NCBI GenBank assembly: GCA_002084805.1
Contig: NBMC01000008.1
Coordinates: 1 to 46,700 of the forward strand
Direction: 5' to 3'
DNA length: 46,700 nucleotides
DNA from: Spirochaetaceae bacterium 4572_59
GTDB taxonomy: Bacteria > Spirochaetota > Spirochaetia > DSM-2461
The position numbers were made by a program, and so were the translations under genes. The notes below the pieces were generated by a model. It saw only the letters and a list, made by a program, of their open reading frames with translations. It searched no databases and was not told the origin of the DNA. Every line of letters starts with the position of its first letter. Position 1 is the stretch's first letter. Shown piece by piece: positions 33,738 to 43,833 of the stretch.

Positions 33738-35025
33738 AGAAAGGGTTTTTAATTTTTTATCTTCTACTCTTGAAGATAAAGCCTGTCATCTGATTGTTGC
33801 CTATTCAGGAGGACCGGATTCTTCAGTTCTTCTTTCGCTCTTAAAGAAATTCCAAAATAACTTTTCATACAGCCTTTCCGCTGCTTATATCAATCATAAT
33901 ATCAGAACCCGGGATGTGATGGCTCTTGAGTGTGCGGCTGTTCATTCTTATGTGGACAGTCTGGGGGTTGAACTGCTGTTAAAAGAGTATCCTCCCGGGT
34001 TTATCGAATACTATTCAAAAAAAACCGCTACGGGAATAGAAGGGGCTGCCAGAAACTGCCGTTATCACTTTTTCAGAAAAATGCAAAGGCGTTTACCTGG
34101 TACATTGATAGCATTGGGTCATAATGAAAACGATCAGCTGGAAACATTGATCATGCGTCTGTTTCAGGGAACTGGGACGGAGGGCTTGAAGGGGATTTCT
34201 TCCTTTGATAATGGACTAATCAGGCCTATTCTGGGGCTGAAACGTTCCGAAATCCTCTCTTATGCTTCCGAGAATAATATTCCCTATGTTACAGATCAGA
34301 CAAACAGTTCGGGAGATTACAGAAGAAATCGGATCAGACGAGATCTACTGCCTGTTCTGTATGATATATTTCCTCAGCCGGACAAGGCTTTGCTCCAGTT
34401 TTCCGAAGAAGTTTATGACTTGGGAGTTTCTGCTCTTCAGGGTGTGGAATGGGAGTCCTGTAAAGAGGGTTGGAGATTTTCAGAAGAACGCTTTTATACA
34501 CTAGCCTTTGCCGCAAGGAAGAATTTTGTCCTCGGGAAAATGAATGAGATGAACAAAGGAATCCTTCCGGCAGATACTAGGATTCCTGGACGTTTTTTTA
34601 ACCCGCTGAACGCTGAACATGAGAAAGGGAAGAACAGGATACTGATCCGCGGCTATCATATTATTCTTGAAAAGTATAAGGGCTGGGTGTTTCTGCGTAA
34701 GGATGAAAAAATCCATACAGCCGGAATGTTTCATCTGCTGAAAAAGAATAATCCTTTTCATACCAGTTTTTTTTCGCTCTCCCTCTCAAGTACTGGTGAT
34801 GGTGATTCCTTCTTTGAAATCCCTGTTAATCACTACCTGAATGTTCAATTGGATCAAGAGGGAATCTATCGGGTTTGTGATGGCTCTCTGATTTTATTGA
34901 AGCTTGATTATCGTGCAAAGATTCTGTTTTTTCTGTATGAAAATCATAAAAAAATTGAAAAGCTTCCTCTTAGACCTAAAGATTGTGTTATAATTAAATT
35001 AGAGGTTCGCAATGCCCCAGGATGA
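33721..35025 (+). CDS. tilS: tRNA(Ile)-lysidine synthase
   Basis: This 434-residue PP-loop enzyme puts lysidine on C34 of the CAU-anticodon isoleucine tRNA. The ATP motif SGGPDSS is at residues 29-35. TGIEGAARNCRYHFF, GHNENDQLETL and RNRIRRDLLP are the usual N-terminal-domain motifs. The C-terminal domains are more divergent. It overlaps pth by 17 bases and ftsH by 14; tilS-ftsH is a common pair. Confidence 0.95.
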   Translation: MQETVEERVFNFLSSTLEDKACHLIVAYSGGPDSSVLLSLLKKFQNNFSYSLSAAYINHNIRTRDVMALECAAVHSYVDSLGVELLLKEYPPGFIEYYSKKTATGIEGAARNCRYHFFRKMQRRLPGTLIALGHNENDQLETLIMRLFQGTGTEGLKGISSFDNGLIRPILGLKRSEILSYASENNIPYVTDQTNSSGDYRRNRIRRDLLPVLYDIFPQPDKALLQFSEEVYDLGVSALQGVEWESCKEGWRFSEERFYTLAFAARKNFVLGKMNEMNKGILPADTRIPGRFFNPLNAEHEKGKNRILIRGYHIILEKYKGWVFLRKDEKIHTAGMFHLLKKNNPFHTSFFSLSLSSTGDGDSFFEIPVNHYLNVQLDQEGIYRVCDGSLILLKLDYRAKILFFLYENHKKIEKLPLRPKDCVIIKLEVRNAPG

Positions 35026-36877
35026 TAATAACAACAACGGAAACGACAATTTTAATTTTAACAACAATAAGACAGCCATGATGTTTCTCGGGCTGTTGAT
35101 CATGTTCTTTATGATCTTCTTTTCTTTCTCCAATCAAACCACAATGAATGAAATCCCCTACTCTCTCTTTATGCAGTATGTAGAGAAGGGGATGATCTTT
35201 GATGTACAAATCTTTGATCAGAGTGAAATCAGAGGCCGTTATGTTGATCAGAGTGATGTGAACCGCGGGGGAGTCTTCTTTACTACGACTATTCCTTATT
35301 ATGACGATGATCTTATGACAATCCTCATGGAGCATGGGGTCAGCGTGAAAGGCGGTGAAAAACCCGTTTCCATGGGGCTTATTATGCTGCAACTTCTTCC
35401 CTGGGGTTTAAGCTTTCTCTTTATATGGTGGATGTTTAAAAATATGCAGGGCGGCGGTAATAAGGCATTCAGCTTTGGGAAGAGTAAGGCTAAACGTTAT
35501 GATCAGACTCACGATAAGGTTACCTTTGAGGATGTTGCCGGTCAGGAAGAATCCAAGTATGAATTGATGGAAGTTGTGGATTTCCTTAAAAATCCGGAGA
35601 AATTTACCAAAATCGGAGCAAAAATACCCAAGGGTGCTCTTCTTGTCGGAAACCCGGGTACGGGAAAAACCCTTCTGGCAAAGGCTGTTGCCGGAGAAGC
35701 GGGTGTTCCTTTTTTTCATATGTCCGGCTCCGATTTTGTAGAGATGTTTGTCGGGGTGGGTGCTAGCCGCGTAAGAGACCTGTTTGAACAGGGAAGGAAA
35801 AATGCTCCCTGTATCCTCTTTATAGATGAGATCGATGCTGTGGGGCGTACAAGAGGTGCCGGATACGGCGGAGGCCATGATGAGAGGGAGCAGACATTGA
35901 ATCAGCTTCTGGTAGAGATGGATGGTTTTGATACACAGTCCGCCGTTATTGTTGTTGCTGCTACAAACCGACCGGATGTTCTGGATCCTGCCCTTTTGAG
36001 ACCGGGGCGTTTTGACCGTCAGGTTATTGTTGATATGCCCGATGTGAGAGAGCGGGAAGCTATCATCAGGATTCATTCCCGAAAGGTACAGCTCGCTCCC
36101 GAGGTTAATTATTCTATTATTGCCAGAGCCACTCCCGGCAGTTCCGGTGCGGATCTTGCCAGTATTGTAAATGAAGCCGCTCTTTTTGCAGCCCGTAGAG
36201 GCTCTGAAGTTGTAGAAGAAGAGGACTTTGAGGAAGCCCGTGATAAAGTTATGATGGGTGTCGCCAGAAAATCCAGGGTATTGAATAAGCATGAAAGAGA
36301 GATGACCGCCTATCATGAGGCCGGGCATGCTCTTCTTCATTACCACTTGAAAAATGCCGATCCCATCCATAAAGTGACTATTATTCCTCGAGGAAGAGCT
36401 TTGGGAGTCACTTTTTCTCTTCCGGAACAGGATCACTACGCCAGAAGCAGTGGATGGCTTCTGGACAGGATCACCATCAGTTACGGCGGCTATGTAGCAG
36501 AGGATCTGATTTATAGCGAAACGACTACCGGAGCCAAGAATGATATCGATCAGGCAACGGGAATGGCCAGAAAAATGGTCTGTGAATGGGGTATGAGCGA
36601 TAAGGTCGGACCTGTTGCTTTCGGTAGTGATGATGAACCAATTTTTATAGGGAAAGAGATTGCTCAGCATAAAGATTATTCCGATCAGACAGCTTTTTTG
36701 ATTGACAATGAAGTCCGTCGTATATTAAATGAATCATTGAATATAGCTAAAAAAATACTTTCAGAAAATAAAAATCAGCTTGAAGCTATAACAAAAGGCC
36801 TGTTGGAGCAAGAAACTCTGAGTGATAAGGATATCCGGAAGCTTCTTGGTCCAGAATTTTTATTGACTGAAGAATAA
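35012..36877 (+). CDS. ftsH: ATP-dependent zinc metalloprotease FtsH
   Basis: This 621-residue membrane AAA+ protease degrades misfolded membrane proteins and regulators. It has an unusual Asn-rich N-terminus (about residues 6-19), membrane helix 1 (about 22-40), a periplasmic loop and helix 2 (about 119-137). The Walker A motif GNPGTGKT is at 213-220, Walker B ILFIDEID near 270, and the zinc motif HEAGH at 435-439. The start overlaps tilS. The C-terminal tail is short. Confidence 0.97.
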   Translation: MPQDDNNNNGNDNFNFNNNKTAMMFLGLLIMFFMIFFSFSNQTTMNEIPYSLFMQYVEKGMIFDVQIFDQSEIRGRYVDQSDVNRGGVFFTTTIPYYDDDLMTILMEHGVSVKGGEKPVSMGLIMLQLLPWGLSFLFIWWMFKNMQGGGNKAFSFGKSKAKRYDQTHDKVTFEDVAGQEESKYELMEVVDFLKNPEKFTKIGAKIPKGALLVGNPGTGKTLLAKAVAGEAGVPFFHMSGSDFVEMFVGVGASRVRDLFEQGRKNAPCILFIDEIDAVGRTRGAGYGGGHDEREQTLNQLLVEMDGFDTQSAVIVVAATNRPDVLDPALLRPGRFDRQVIVDMPDVREREAIIRIHSRKVQLAPEVNYSIIARATPGSSGADLASIVNEAALFAARRGSEVVEEEDFEEARDKVMMGVARKSRVLNKHEREMTAYHEAGHALLHYHLKNADPIHKVTIIPRGRALGVTFSLPEQDHYARSSGWLLDRITISYGGYVAEDLIYSETTTGAKNDIDQATGMARKMVCEWGMSDKVGPVAFGSDDEPIFIGKEIAQHKDYSDQTAFLIDNEVRRILNESLNIAKKILSENKNQLEAITKGLLEQETLSDKDIRKLLGPEFLLTEE

Positions 36878-36886
36878 GTAGTAGAA

Positions 36887-38536
36887 GTGAATATAAAGAA
36901 AAAGATCTTAGTTTTTACATGTTTTGTTTTTTCCGTGTTTCTGTATGCGGAACGTTCTCCCGATTCCAAGATGGCTGAGCTTTATGCACGCTATGCATGG
37001 AGTGCTTATCGGGATCAAAATTGGTATGAGTTTAACAAGCTGACGGATAAAGGCGCGGAATTTGATTCAGAGAACCCTGATCTGCTTAGTTTTCAGGCTA
37101 TGTCTTATTTTAAGGACAGAAAATTCCGTTCTGCCGGTGAAAAACTGGATGCCGCTTTTTATAACAGTCGGAAAACCGAGTATTTCAGTACTCATGAAAT
37201 ACTCAAAACTCTGGCTGAAATCCATTACCGTCTGGGTGAGTATGAGGTTCTGATCAATCTGTATAATTCAGTCAGTGAGATGAACAGGGAGGATCCGGAT
37301 TTTCTATTCTTCACATCAATGGCGTACTACAACTCCGACCGGGAGAATGATGCCGTTGCTCTAGCAGAAGAGGGTGTTTATCGTTTTCAGGATCAGCGTT
37401 TTCTTATCCTTTTGACTGCCTGGGTACCAGATTCCGGGTATCCTGTCATATTGAATGAGTTTCTGGATAAACAGGGAATCCTTTACCCTGAACTTATGGC
37501 ACAGCTGATAATTCAGACAAATGCTGAAGAAGGGTGTCTCTCTCTTCAATATAGAAGCAGAACAAAGGATTATAATAGCTGGTATTTTGCATCGAAACTT
37601 TCTAATCCTCCTTCCGAATCCATTCTATTTTCTCCTGGTTTGAACGATCAGCGGATCTGGCCTGAAAGGGTTGTCCGGAAAGTCTGGGAGGAGTCCTCTT
37701 CCGGCGAAAAAATTACAAATCCTTTTTCATCGGAAATTCTGAAAATTGATCAGTCCGGAGACGGTATTGAAGACTGGACAATCAGGCCCGACGGGAATAC
37801 CTACCTATGGGAACGTGATGAAGATCAAGATGGAAAAACTGATTTCAATATTCGTTGGACCAGAGAGCAGCTACCACAGCATCTTGAGTATTACGGGCCG
37901 GACGGTACTATCCGCTGTTACTATTATGACTATCCCAACGTGGAGCGTATTGAAATTACGGGAAACAGTAAAACCATGCGGGAATATCTCTATCTGCCGG
38001 GATCTTATGAGCTTCCCCTTATTGAGGAAAAAGGGATCTCATGGTTAAATGCTCTTTCCCTAAAAAATGAGGATATCTCTATCCGCCTTCTATCCGGAGA
38101 ATCTGCACATCTGAATGCCTGTTATTCTCTGAAAGATTCTATAGATCAAGGGGATATAAAATTGTTCAGAGAGTATACTGTTATCAACGGATCCATAAGA
38201 CGGTTCAGGGAAGACTCTAATTTTGATGGATTTTTCGACAGGGTTGTTCTCCTGAATGAGTGGCAGCCCTATGAAGGATTCAGAGATCTTAATCTTGATG
38301 GTCAGTTTGATCTGAAAGAGATGTACAGGGCTGGACGATTAATTGGTATGGAAATACAAGGTGACCATAGCCGGCTTGAAGAATACTATGACCTGTGGAA
38401 CAGAAAACAGTATCAATTATGGGATTTTGATCAAAGCAGTTTTTATGATGCCATACTGATTAAAAATTCCGATTTGACATGGAACGAGTATAAACTGGAT
38501 TCCAATTTTATTATGCAATCAGGCAGTGACGAATGA
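36887..38536 (+). CDS. Exported TPR-type protein with Ca-loop-like motifs
   Basis: This 549-residue protein is not recognised beyond its architecture. An N-terminal signal peptide (about 1-20, ending FLYAE) is followed by helical TPR-like repeats (about 30-190). The rest is a beta-rich region holding four Asp-rich loops of the DxNxDGxxD kind, starting at residues 288, 311, 443 and 467 (for example DQSGDGIED and DEDQDGKTD). These resemble EF-hand or dockerin calcium loops. It starts at GTG 36887, 9 bases after ftsH, and its stop overlaps the next gene (ATGA). A periplasmic or outer-membrane-associated role beside the protease is inferred. Confidence 0.85.
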   Translation: MNIKKKILVFTCFVFSVFLYAERSPDSKMAELYARYAWSAYRDQNWYEFNKLTDKGAEFDSENPDLLSFQAMSYFKDRKFRSAGEKLDAAFYNSRKTEYFSTHEILKTLAEIHYRLGEYEVLINLYNSVSEMNREDPDFLFFTSMAYYNSDRENDAVALAEEGVYRFQDQRFLILLTAWVPDSGYPVILNEFLDKQGILYPELMAQLIIQTNAEEGCLSLQYRSRTKDYNSWYFASKLSNPPSESILFSPGLNDQRIWPERVVRKVWEESSSGEKITNPFSSEILKIDQSGDGIEDWTIRPDGNTYLWERDEDQDGKTDFNIRWTREQLPQHLEYYGPDGTIRCYYYDYPNVERIEITGNSKTMREYLYLPGSYELPLIEEKGISWLNALSLKNEDISIRLLSGESAHLNACYSLKDSIDQGDIKLFREYTVINGSIRRFREDSNFDGFFDRVVLLNEWQPYEGFRDLNLDGQFDLKEMYRAGRLIGMEIQGDHSRLEEYYDLWNRKQYQLWDFDQSSFYDAILIKNSDLTWNEYKLDSNFIMQSGSDE

Positions 38537-40341
38537 AACTTAATAATTTTTTTAGATTCTCTTTTTTAATAGTGACTTTTATTGCTGTGATTTCCTGTCA
38601 GAGTACGGAAAGCTCCGAATATGAGAATCCTGTACACTATGATAAAACAGAACAGATTGAAAGTGAAATAGACCGCTTAATTCAGAACGACAAGCCTGCA
38701 GAGGCTCTTCAATGGATTTTCCACTATAAAAAGAGGAAAGACCTGGAACAGCTGGACCTGGATTCCCTCGATCTGACCGGCAGAGAGGATGATGCTCTTG
38801 CCGGAATGGAAGAGAAGCTAAATACTGCTCTTAAGAAAAAAGATTATCCGGCAGCCATATCCATTTACGAGTCTCTTATGACTATCGGTCGTGACGATCT
38901 TCTGGGTGAATTCCCGGACTCCGCCCGTTTGAAGGCTGACCACATCAGCTATCTTGCCGAAATTGATAGGGTAGGAGCTGCAGCAGGTCTCATATCCAAT
39001 AATTATATGGATCTTTCCATTTTCACTGAGGAAGATCTCCATTTTCTGGAAACCCGTTTCAGCAGCGGGGAAAACAGAAAAGCCCTGGCTCTGATCCTTC
39101 ATGAACAGAAGCGGCGGAATCTGGAGATCCGTTCTGAAGCAGAATCAATCCTGAGTCATACAGTTACTATGGAAGATCTGATAGAGGGAACTGTCACCGT
39201 ATGGGTCGATAAGGGGCTCCGCCTGGAAAAAGGTGTGGGCTATCCTGATCAGGTAATCGGAAGCGGTTTCTTTGTTGATAAGAGTGGGTATATTCTAACC
39301 AATTATCATGTTATTGAGAGTGAAGTTAATCCAGAATATCAGGGTTACTCAAAATTGTTTATCAAGCTGTCCGATGACAGGGGTGAGAAGATTCCTGCAA
39401 AGGTTGTAGGCTGGGATAGACATTTTGATATTGCTCTTTTGAAAACGGAAATAGAAGCCCCCTATGTGTTCTCTTTTTCTTCTGAGGATCAGTATAGTCT
39501 CGGTCAAAAGATCTTTGCTATCGGTTCTCCGGGAGGATTAAATAATACCATCACATCCGGAACGGTTTCCGCTGTTAATCGCCAACTCATGAGCATGGGT
39601 GAGTCCGTACAGATAGATGTACCCATTAACCCGGGAAACAGTGGCGGTCCTCTCCTGAGTCCTGAGGGGAATGTAAAGGGTATTATTTTTGCCGGCATTG
39701 AGGATTTTGAAGGTATAAACTTTGCCATCAATGGAAATTATGTTAAAAACTTCCTTCCTGCTCTTTATGAGGGGGGCGCCCTGACTCATCCCTGGTTGGG
39801 GATAGGAGGTTTTCAGGAGTATGATACCCTGGAAACTCTCTATGTTGTTCCTGATTCTCCCGCCAGCAGAATAGATATTGCCAGGGGAGATGTCATTCAG
39901 AGGATTAACGGGATCGAGGTTGTTCGGAATCAGGATGTGCGGGATATTATTATGAGGATGGTACCCGGAACAATTATTAATCTGGAGTGGAAGCATGAGG
40001 GAGAGGCCGTTTCCTCGATTCTGACTCTGGCTGAAAGACCGGACATTCCCTTTTCCTATGCCATCAAACATGATAAACGTGAGAGTCTTATTCCAGCAAT
40101 TTTCGGAATGGTTCTGGAAAAAGTCCGGAAAGAGCAGTACCAGGTTAAGAAAGTGTATACAGGATCCAATGCAGATGGTGCAAACATCTCTGCCAATGAT
40201 GTTATTTCATTGAAAAAATGGGTAGTTAATGAAAAAGACGGCTATGTGCTCATGCAGTTTCTTTTTAAAGGAACTAAGGCAGGATACCTTGAGAGTGCTA
40301 TTCAGCTTGGTAGTATGCTGGAATCTTCAATTTTTTTCTAA
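38533..40341 (+). CDS. HtrA-like trypsin-fold serine protease lipoprotein with PDZ domain
   Basis: This 602-residue protein has a lipoprotein signal: a hydrophobic segment ending in VISC, with Cys22 as lipidation site. A helical N-terminal part (about 30-200) with TPR-like character precedes a trypsin-like protease domain. The catalytic triad is intact: His259 in NYHV, Asp299 in HFDIALL and Ser370 in GNSGGP. A PDZ domain (about 415-500) follows, then about 90 residues of unknown type. It would degrade or refold periplasmic or outer-membrane proteins. It overlaps the exported TPR gene by 4 bases, so the two are coupled and may work together. Confidence 0.9.
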   Translation: MKLNNFFRFSFLIVTFIAVISCQSTESSEYENPVHYDKTEQIESEIDRLIQNDKPAEALQWIFHYKKRKDLEQLDLDSLDLTGREDDALAGMEEKLNTALKKKDYPAAISIYESLMTIGRDDLLGEFPDSARLKADHISYLAEIDRVGAAAGLISNNYMDLSIFTEEDLHFLETRFSSGENRKALALILHEQKRRNLEIRSEAESILSHTVTMEDLIEGTVTVWVDKGLRLEKGVGYPDQVIGSGFFVDKSGYILTNYHVIESEVNPEYQGYSKLFIKLSDDRGEKIPAKVVGWDRHFDIALLKTEIEAPYVFSFSSEDQYSLGQKIFAIGSPGGLNNTITSGTVSAVNRQLMSMGESVQIDVPINPGNSGGPLLSPEGNVKGIIFAGIEDFEGINFAINGNYVKNFLPALYEGGALTHPWLGIGGFQEYDTLETLYVVPDSPASRIDIARGDVIQRINGIEVVRNQDVRDIIMRMVPGTIINLEWKHEGEAVSSILTLAERPDIPFSYAIKHDKRESLIPAIFGMVLEKVRKEQYQVKKVYTGSNADGANISANDVISLKKWVVNEKDGYVLMQFLFKGTKAGYLESAIQLGSMLESSIFF

Positions 40342-40350
40342 TTGCCTTTA

Positions 40351-40379
40351 TTGAAAAAAAATACAACATCGTATATAGT
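40351..40379 (+). promoter_or_regulatory. Candidate promoter giving a leaderless lepA mRNA
   Basis: TTGAAA (40351-40356) and TATAGT (40374-40379) are 17 bases apart, predicting +1 at about 40386, next to ATG 40387. No Shine-Dalgarno precedes that ATG. Confidence 0.45.
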
Positions 40380-40386
40380 GCATTCC

Positions 40387-42195
40387 ATGAAATATAATCA
40401 GGATAATATCCGCAATTTTTGCATAATAGCACATATAGATCACGGAAAATCAACACTGGCAGACCGGTTCCTGCAGAAATCCCATACCGTATCGGATCGG
40501 GATTTTCAGGCACAGATGCTTGATTCAATGGATATTGAACGGGAACGGGGCATCACAATCAAGTCTCAGGCCGTTACAATCGAGTACAAGGCTGAAAACG
40601 GAGAACTCTATCAGTTGAATCTTGTTGATACTCCGGGTCATGTGGACTTCTCCTATGAAGTTTCCAGAGCCATCACCTCCTGTGAGGGCGCTCTTTTGTT
40701 GATCGATGCCTCTCAGGGAGTTGAGGCTCAAACTCTTTCCAATATGTATATGGCCCTGGATCATGATCTGGATATTATTCCCGTTGTGAATAAAATGGAT
40801 CTGCCCAGTGCGGATCTTGCCCGGGTTACAGAACAGATTGAGCATGATCTTGGTCTGGATGAAGAGATGATCTATCCTGTTTCTGCCAAAACGGGTAAAA
40901 ACGTGGAAGAGCTGATCGAAGGTTTGATTAAATGGATTCCCGCACCCAAAGGATCTCCACAAAATCCTCTGAAATGTCTTATTTTTGATTCCAACTACGA
41001 TGCCTATAGAGGTGTTGTGATCCATATTCGTGTTTTTGAAGGATCCATCAAAACGGGAGATGAAATTCTATTGATGCACAATAATTCTAAATACAAGGTA
41101 GAAGAAGTTGGTATTTTCAAGCTGGGTCTTTCTAAGGAAAAGTCCCTTCATGCCGGACAGGTCGGTTATATTATTGCAGGAATAAAGACAATTGCTGATG
41201 TACGGGTTGGTGATACTATGACTCTTTCAGACGACCCCTGTGAAGAAGCTCTGACGGGATTCCGGGAAGTTAAACCGGTTGTGTTCTCCTCAATTTACCC
41301 TGTTGATACCAATCAGTATGAAGAGCTTCAGGCCGCCATTGATAAACTGAGGCTGAATGATGCCTCTCTTGTCTATGAGAAGGATGCCTCCGCTGCTCTG
41401 GGATTTGGTTTCCGCTGTGGTTTTCTGGGACTGCTGCATCTTGAAGTCATTCAGGAACGTCTTGAAAGAGAGTTCGGGTTGAACATTGTTCTGACCTCTC
41501 CCTCTGTTCGTTATAGAATAACACCTCAGAAGGGTGATACCTACTATCTGGATAACCCTGCTGAATATCCAGATCCCGGGACCATCGAAATGGCGGAAGA
41601 GCCCTACATTACAGCAGCCATTATCACCCCTACTGATTACCTGGGGAGCATTATGACCCTTTGTATGAATAAGCGGGGTGTTCAGACCCATATGAACTAC
41701 CTGGATGAAAAGCGGGTAGAGATTAAGTTTGATATGCCTCTGGCGGAAGTTCTATTTGATTTCTATGATAAACTGAAGTCAGTCAGTCGTGGATACGCCT
41801 CTTTTGATTATGAAGTAATGGGCTTTAAAGAGACCAATCTTGTCAAACTGGAGATCCTTATCAACGGAGATAAGGTTGATGCCCTGGCTCAGCTTGTTCA
41901 CAAAGATAATGCTTATGACAGAGGTAAGGGGGTCTGTAAAAAGCTGAAGGGTGAGATCCCCCGTCAGCAGTTCAAGATACCCATACAGGCTGCTATTGGA
42001 AATACTGTTATTTCAAGGGAGACAATTAATGCTCTTCGAAAGGATGTTACCTCCAAGTGTTATGGTGGTGATATTTCCCGTAAGAGAAAACTTCTTGAGA
42101 AGCAGAAAGAGGGAAAAAAGCGGATGAAGATGGTAGGAAATGTAGAACTGCCTCAGTCCGCCTTCCTGTCTGTACTCAGAACAGACGATGATTAA
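40387..42195 (+). CDS. lepA: Elongation factor 4 (LepA)
   Basis: This 602-residue ribosomal GTPase acts in initiation and back-translocation under stress. It has G1 AHIDHGKST, G3 DTPGH, G4 NKMD and the LepA C-terminal domain ending KRMKMVGNVELPQ and AFLSVLR. The frame opens upstream at a TTG at 40342, but ATG 40387 gives the family N-terminus (NIRNFCIIAHIDHGK) and length. No ribosome-binding site is seen; see the promoter entry. It converges with the next gene, 9 bases after the stop. Confidence 0.96.
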   Translation: MKYNQDNIRNFCIIAHIDHGKSTLADRFLQKSHTVSDRDFQAQMLDSMDIERERGITIKSQAVTIEYKAENGELYQLNLVDTPGHVDFSYEVSRAITSCEGALLLIDASQGVEAQTLSNMYMALDHDLDIIPVVNKMDLPSADLARVTEQIEHDLGLDEEMIYPVSAKTGKNVEELIEGLIKWIPAPKGSPQNPLKCLIFDSNYDAYRGVVIHIRVFEGSIKTGDEILLMHNNSKYKVEEVGIFKLGLSKEKSLHAGQVGYIIAGIKTIADVRVGDTMTLSDDPCEEALTGFREVKPVVFSSIYPVDTNQYEELQAAIDKLRLNDASLVYEKDASAALGFGFRCGFLGLLHLEVIQERLEREFGLNIVLTSPSVRYRITPQKGDTYYLDNPAEYPDPGTIEMAEEPYITAAIITPTDYLGSIMTLCMNKRGVQTHMNYLDEKRVEIKFDMPLAEVLFDFYDKLKSVSRGYASFDYEVMGFKETNLVKLEILINGDKVDALAQLVHKDNAYDRGKGVCKKLKGEIPRQQFKIPIQAAIGNTVISRETINALRKDVTSKCYGGDISRKRKLLEKQKEGKKRMKMVGNVELPQSAFLSVLRTDDD

Positions 42196-42204
42196 TTCGG
42201 ATTG

Positions 42205-43815
42205 CTATGTCAGAAGGCTGTCTAACAGTCTTCTGTAACTCCTAGCCGAAGTGATTGCCCTTACTAAAAAGCTGGGGCTGGTGTTCGGCAGGACTGTTGT
42301 ATCCGGAAAATGATAGAACAAATAGTCACAGTAATGCAATGAAGGCAGTAGGGATTCCGCTTCTCTCCTGCCGGCGCTTAGTTCATCCCAAAGCTTAATC
42401 AGTTTATCCAGTTCTTTCCGTTCCTTCCTGATAAAGCTATGGATCTGCATTTGATCCGGTCTGCTTTCCAACTGAGGCTGTTCGGTATGCCCGGAATGCT
42501 TTTGGTTCGCATCGGCTAATTGTTTTGCCCTGCTGTGATCAATAGCCGGAATCTGTAAATCCAGTCCTGTTTTAGCAATGTCATAGATCTCTCTATCCAT
42601 CAGACGGCACATATCCTTTAACTGATTACAATAACTTACAAGAATGGCGTTGGTCCGGAGAAAGGAATCATCTCCCTTTCCTCTGGTTTTAAACCCGGGG
42701 CGTGAGCAGGAGAATCCGTACCAGGTATCTCCGTTGAGACGGGATTCTCTTAATCTTGCCCAGTCATGAAAAGGGCTGTCTGTTGCATGGGACTTGCCCG
42801 GTATATAGCTGAAATCCAAACCCGTCAGGAATATAGGCCCATCTGATATCTCTGTGGCTACATAGAGTGCTGTAACACCAACCGATCCGAGGGCCGGTAT
42901 CTCTGGAGCTAGTATCCCCGCACTGTTCAGCCTGGCTATAATGGCCGCTGAGCTGAAACGGGAAGAGAAGTAAAACTGTTCTCCCTTAAACCTCCGCAGG
43001 GAAGGAGGGTAGGCTGTTAAGTCTGCAAACTGTCTGAAGGGTTTACCCGAAAGGGAGTAGAAATCCTTGAGGTTATGGAATTGAGCCTCAAGGTTGACTA
43101 CCGCGTCCGGTATAATGCCGCTTCGTACCAGGGTTTGTACAGCAGTATCGACAGCAAGGATAAAAAAACGCTCTCTCCTTTCTTTTATGAGTGGGATCGT
43201 TCCTTCCAGAGACTCCCCGGCTCCTGCCAGTAGTACAGATCTGTCTGTTTTGAAGTGAGAAAGCTGTTGTCCTTCAGACCGGGAGAGGTTGGAAAAAAGA
43301 TTTTTCATCCAGAGTTCTCCCAGTTTGACAGATGTCATTCTATTCTGCCAGAAATTCTGAAGATAGTGTTCCAGAGAAGAAAAAAGAGAGTCGTATTTTT
43401 CTCTGTTAAGTTGATAGCCCCCATTCATGGGAATCATGCAGCAGGACCGGTATAAAGAGCAGCTGAGGCCGTTATATATCTTGTAGAGGGATACGGGATC
43501 ATCCAGTCTGAAAAACTCGCATACACCCTTTTTTTGAATATTGCTGATGTAGGAGGTCGATATGGCCATAAGCTGCTGGTCTGTTTCTACGGCAATCAGT
43601 ATGGAATCTTCTGGAAGTGATTCCATCAGAGTCAGAATTCCGTATCCCAGAAGAGGGGAGGGGATAAAATAGATAGTACGCGCTTTTAAGGGAGTTTTCC
43701 CGGCCAATCTCTCAACTGAAGCGGAGGGATTGTACCGGGAATAGAGAACCTTGCCGTTATACTGAACATTCAGCTCTCCATTACGTGATGGTATCAGATC
43801 AATCTGATTATCCAT
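42205..43815 (-). CDS. DUF115/MptE-like protein (motility accessory factor type)
   Basis: This 536-residue protein shows the DUF115 (6-hydroxymethylpterin pyrophosphokinase MptE-like) core: SVLLAGAGESLEGTIPLI, ILAVDTAVQTLVRSGIIPDAVVNLEAQ, and FLTGLDFSYIPGKSHA. Related Maf/PseE proteins glycosylate flagellin in motile bacteria. That role fits a spirochaete with flagellar genes but is inference. The N-terminal 180 residues are unassigned. The C-terminus is helical and charged. It is the second gene after the PpiD-like gene, 18 bases downstream of it. Confidence 0.85.
   Translation of the reverse strand: MDNQIDLIPSRNGELNVQYNGKVLYSRYNPSASVERLAGKTPLKARTIYFIPSPLLGYGILTLMESLPEDSILIAVETDQQLMAISTSYISNIQKKGVCEFFRLDDPVSLYKIYNGLSCSLYRSCCMIPMNGGYQLNREKYDSLFSSLEHYLQNFWQNRMTSVKLGELWMKNLFSNLSRSEGQQLSHFKTDRSVLLAGAGESLEGTIPLIKERRERFFILAVDTAVQTLVRSGIIPDAVVNLEAQFHNLKDFYSLSGKPFRQFADLTAYPPSLRRFKGEQFYFSSRFSSAAIIARLNSAGILAPEIPALGSVGVTALYVATEISDGPIFLTGLDFSYIPGKSHATDSPFHDWARLRESRLNGDTWYGFSCSRPGFKTRGKGDDSFLRTNAILVSYCNQLKDMCRLMDREIYDIAKTGLDLQIPAIDHSRAKQLADANQKHSGHTEQPQLESRPDQMQIHSFIRKERKELDKLIKLWDELSAGRREAESLLPSLHYCDYLFYHFPDTTVLPNTSPSFLVRAITSARSYRRLLDSLLT
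42211..42235. repeat. 11-bp hairpin at the lepA/DUF115 convergence
   Basis: CAGAAGGCTGT pairs with ACAGTCTTCTG (one wobble) over CTA. It lies in the last codons of the DUF115 gene, 16 bases after the lepA stop, and no T-run follows. It may stop or stabilise converging transcripts. Confidence 0.4.
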
Positions 43816-43833
43816 GATTACGGCAGGGTCTTA

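Noticed and set aside
35408..36670. 420-residue antisense ORF over ftsH
   Set aside because: Shadow of ftsH with no ribosome-binding site or known fold.
40342..40386. Longer lepA start at TTG 40342
   Set aside because: It adds 15 residues absent from the family; ATG 40387 fits.
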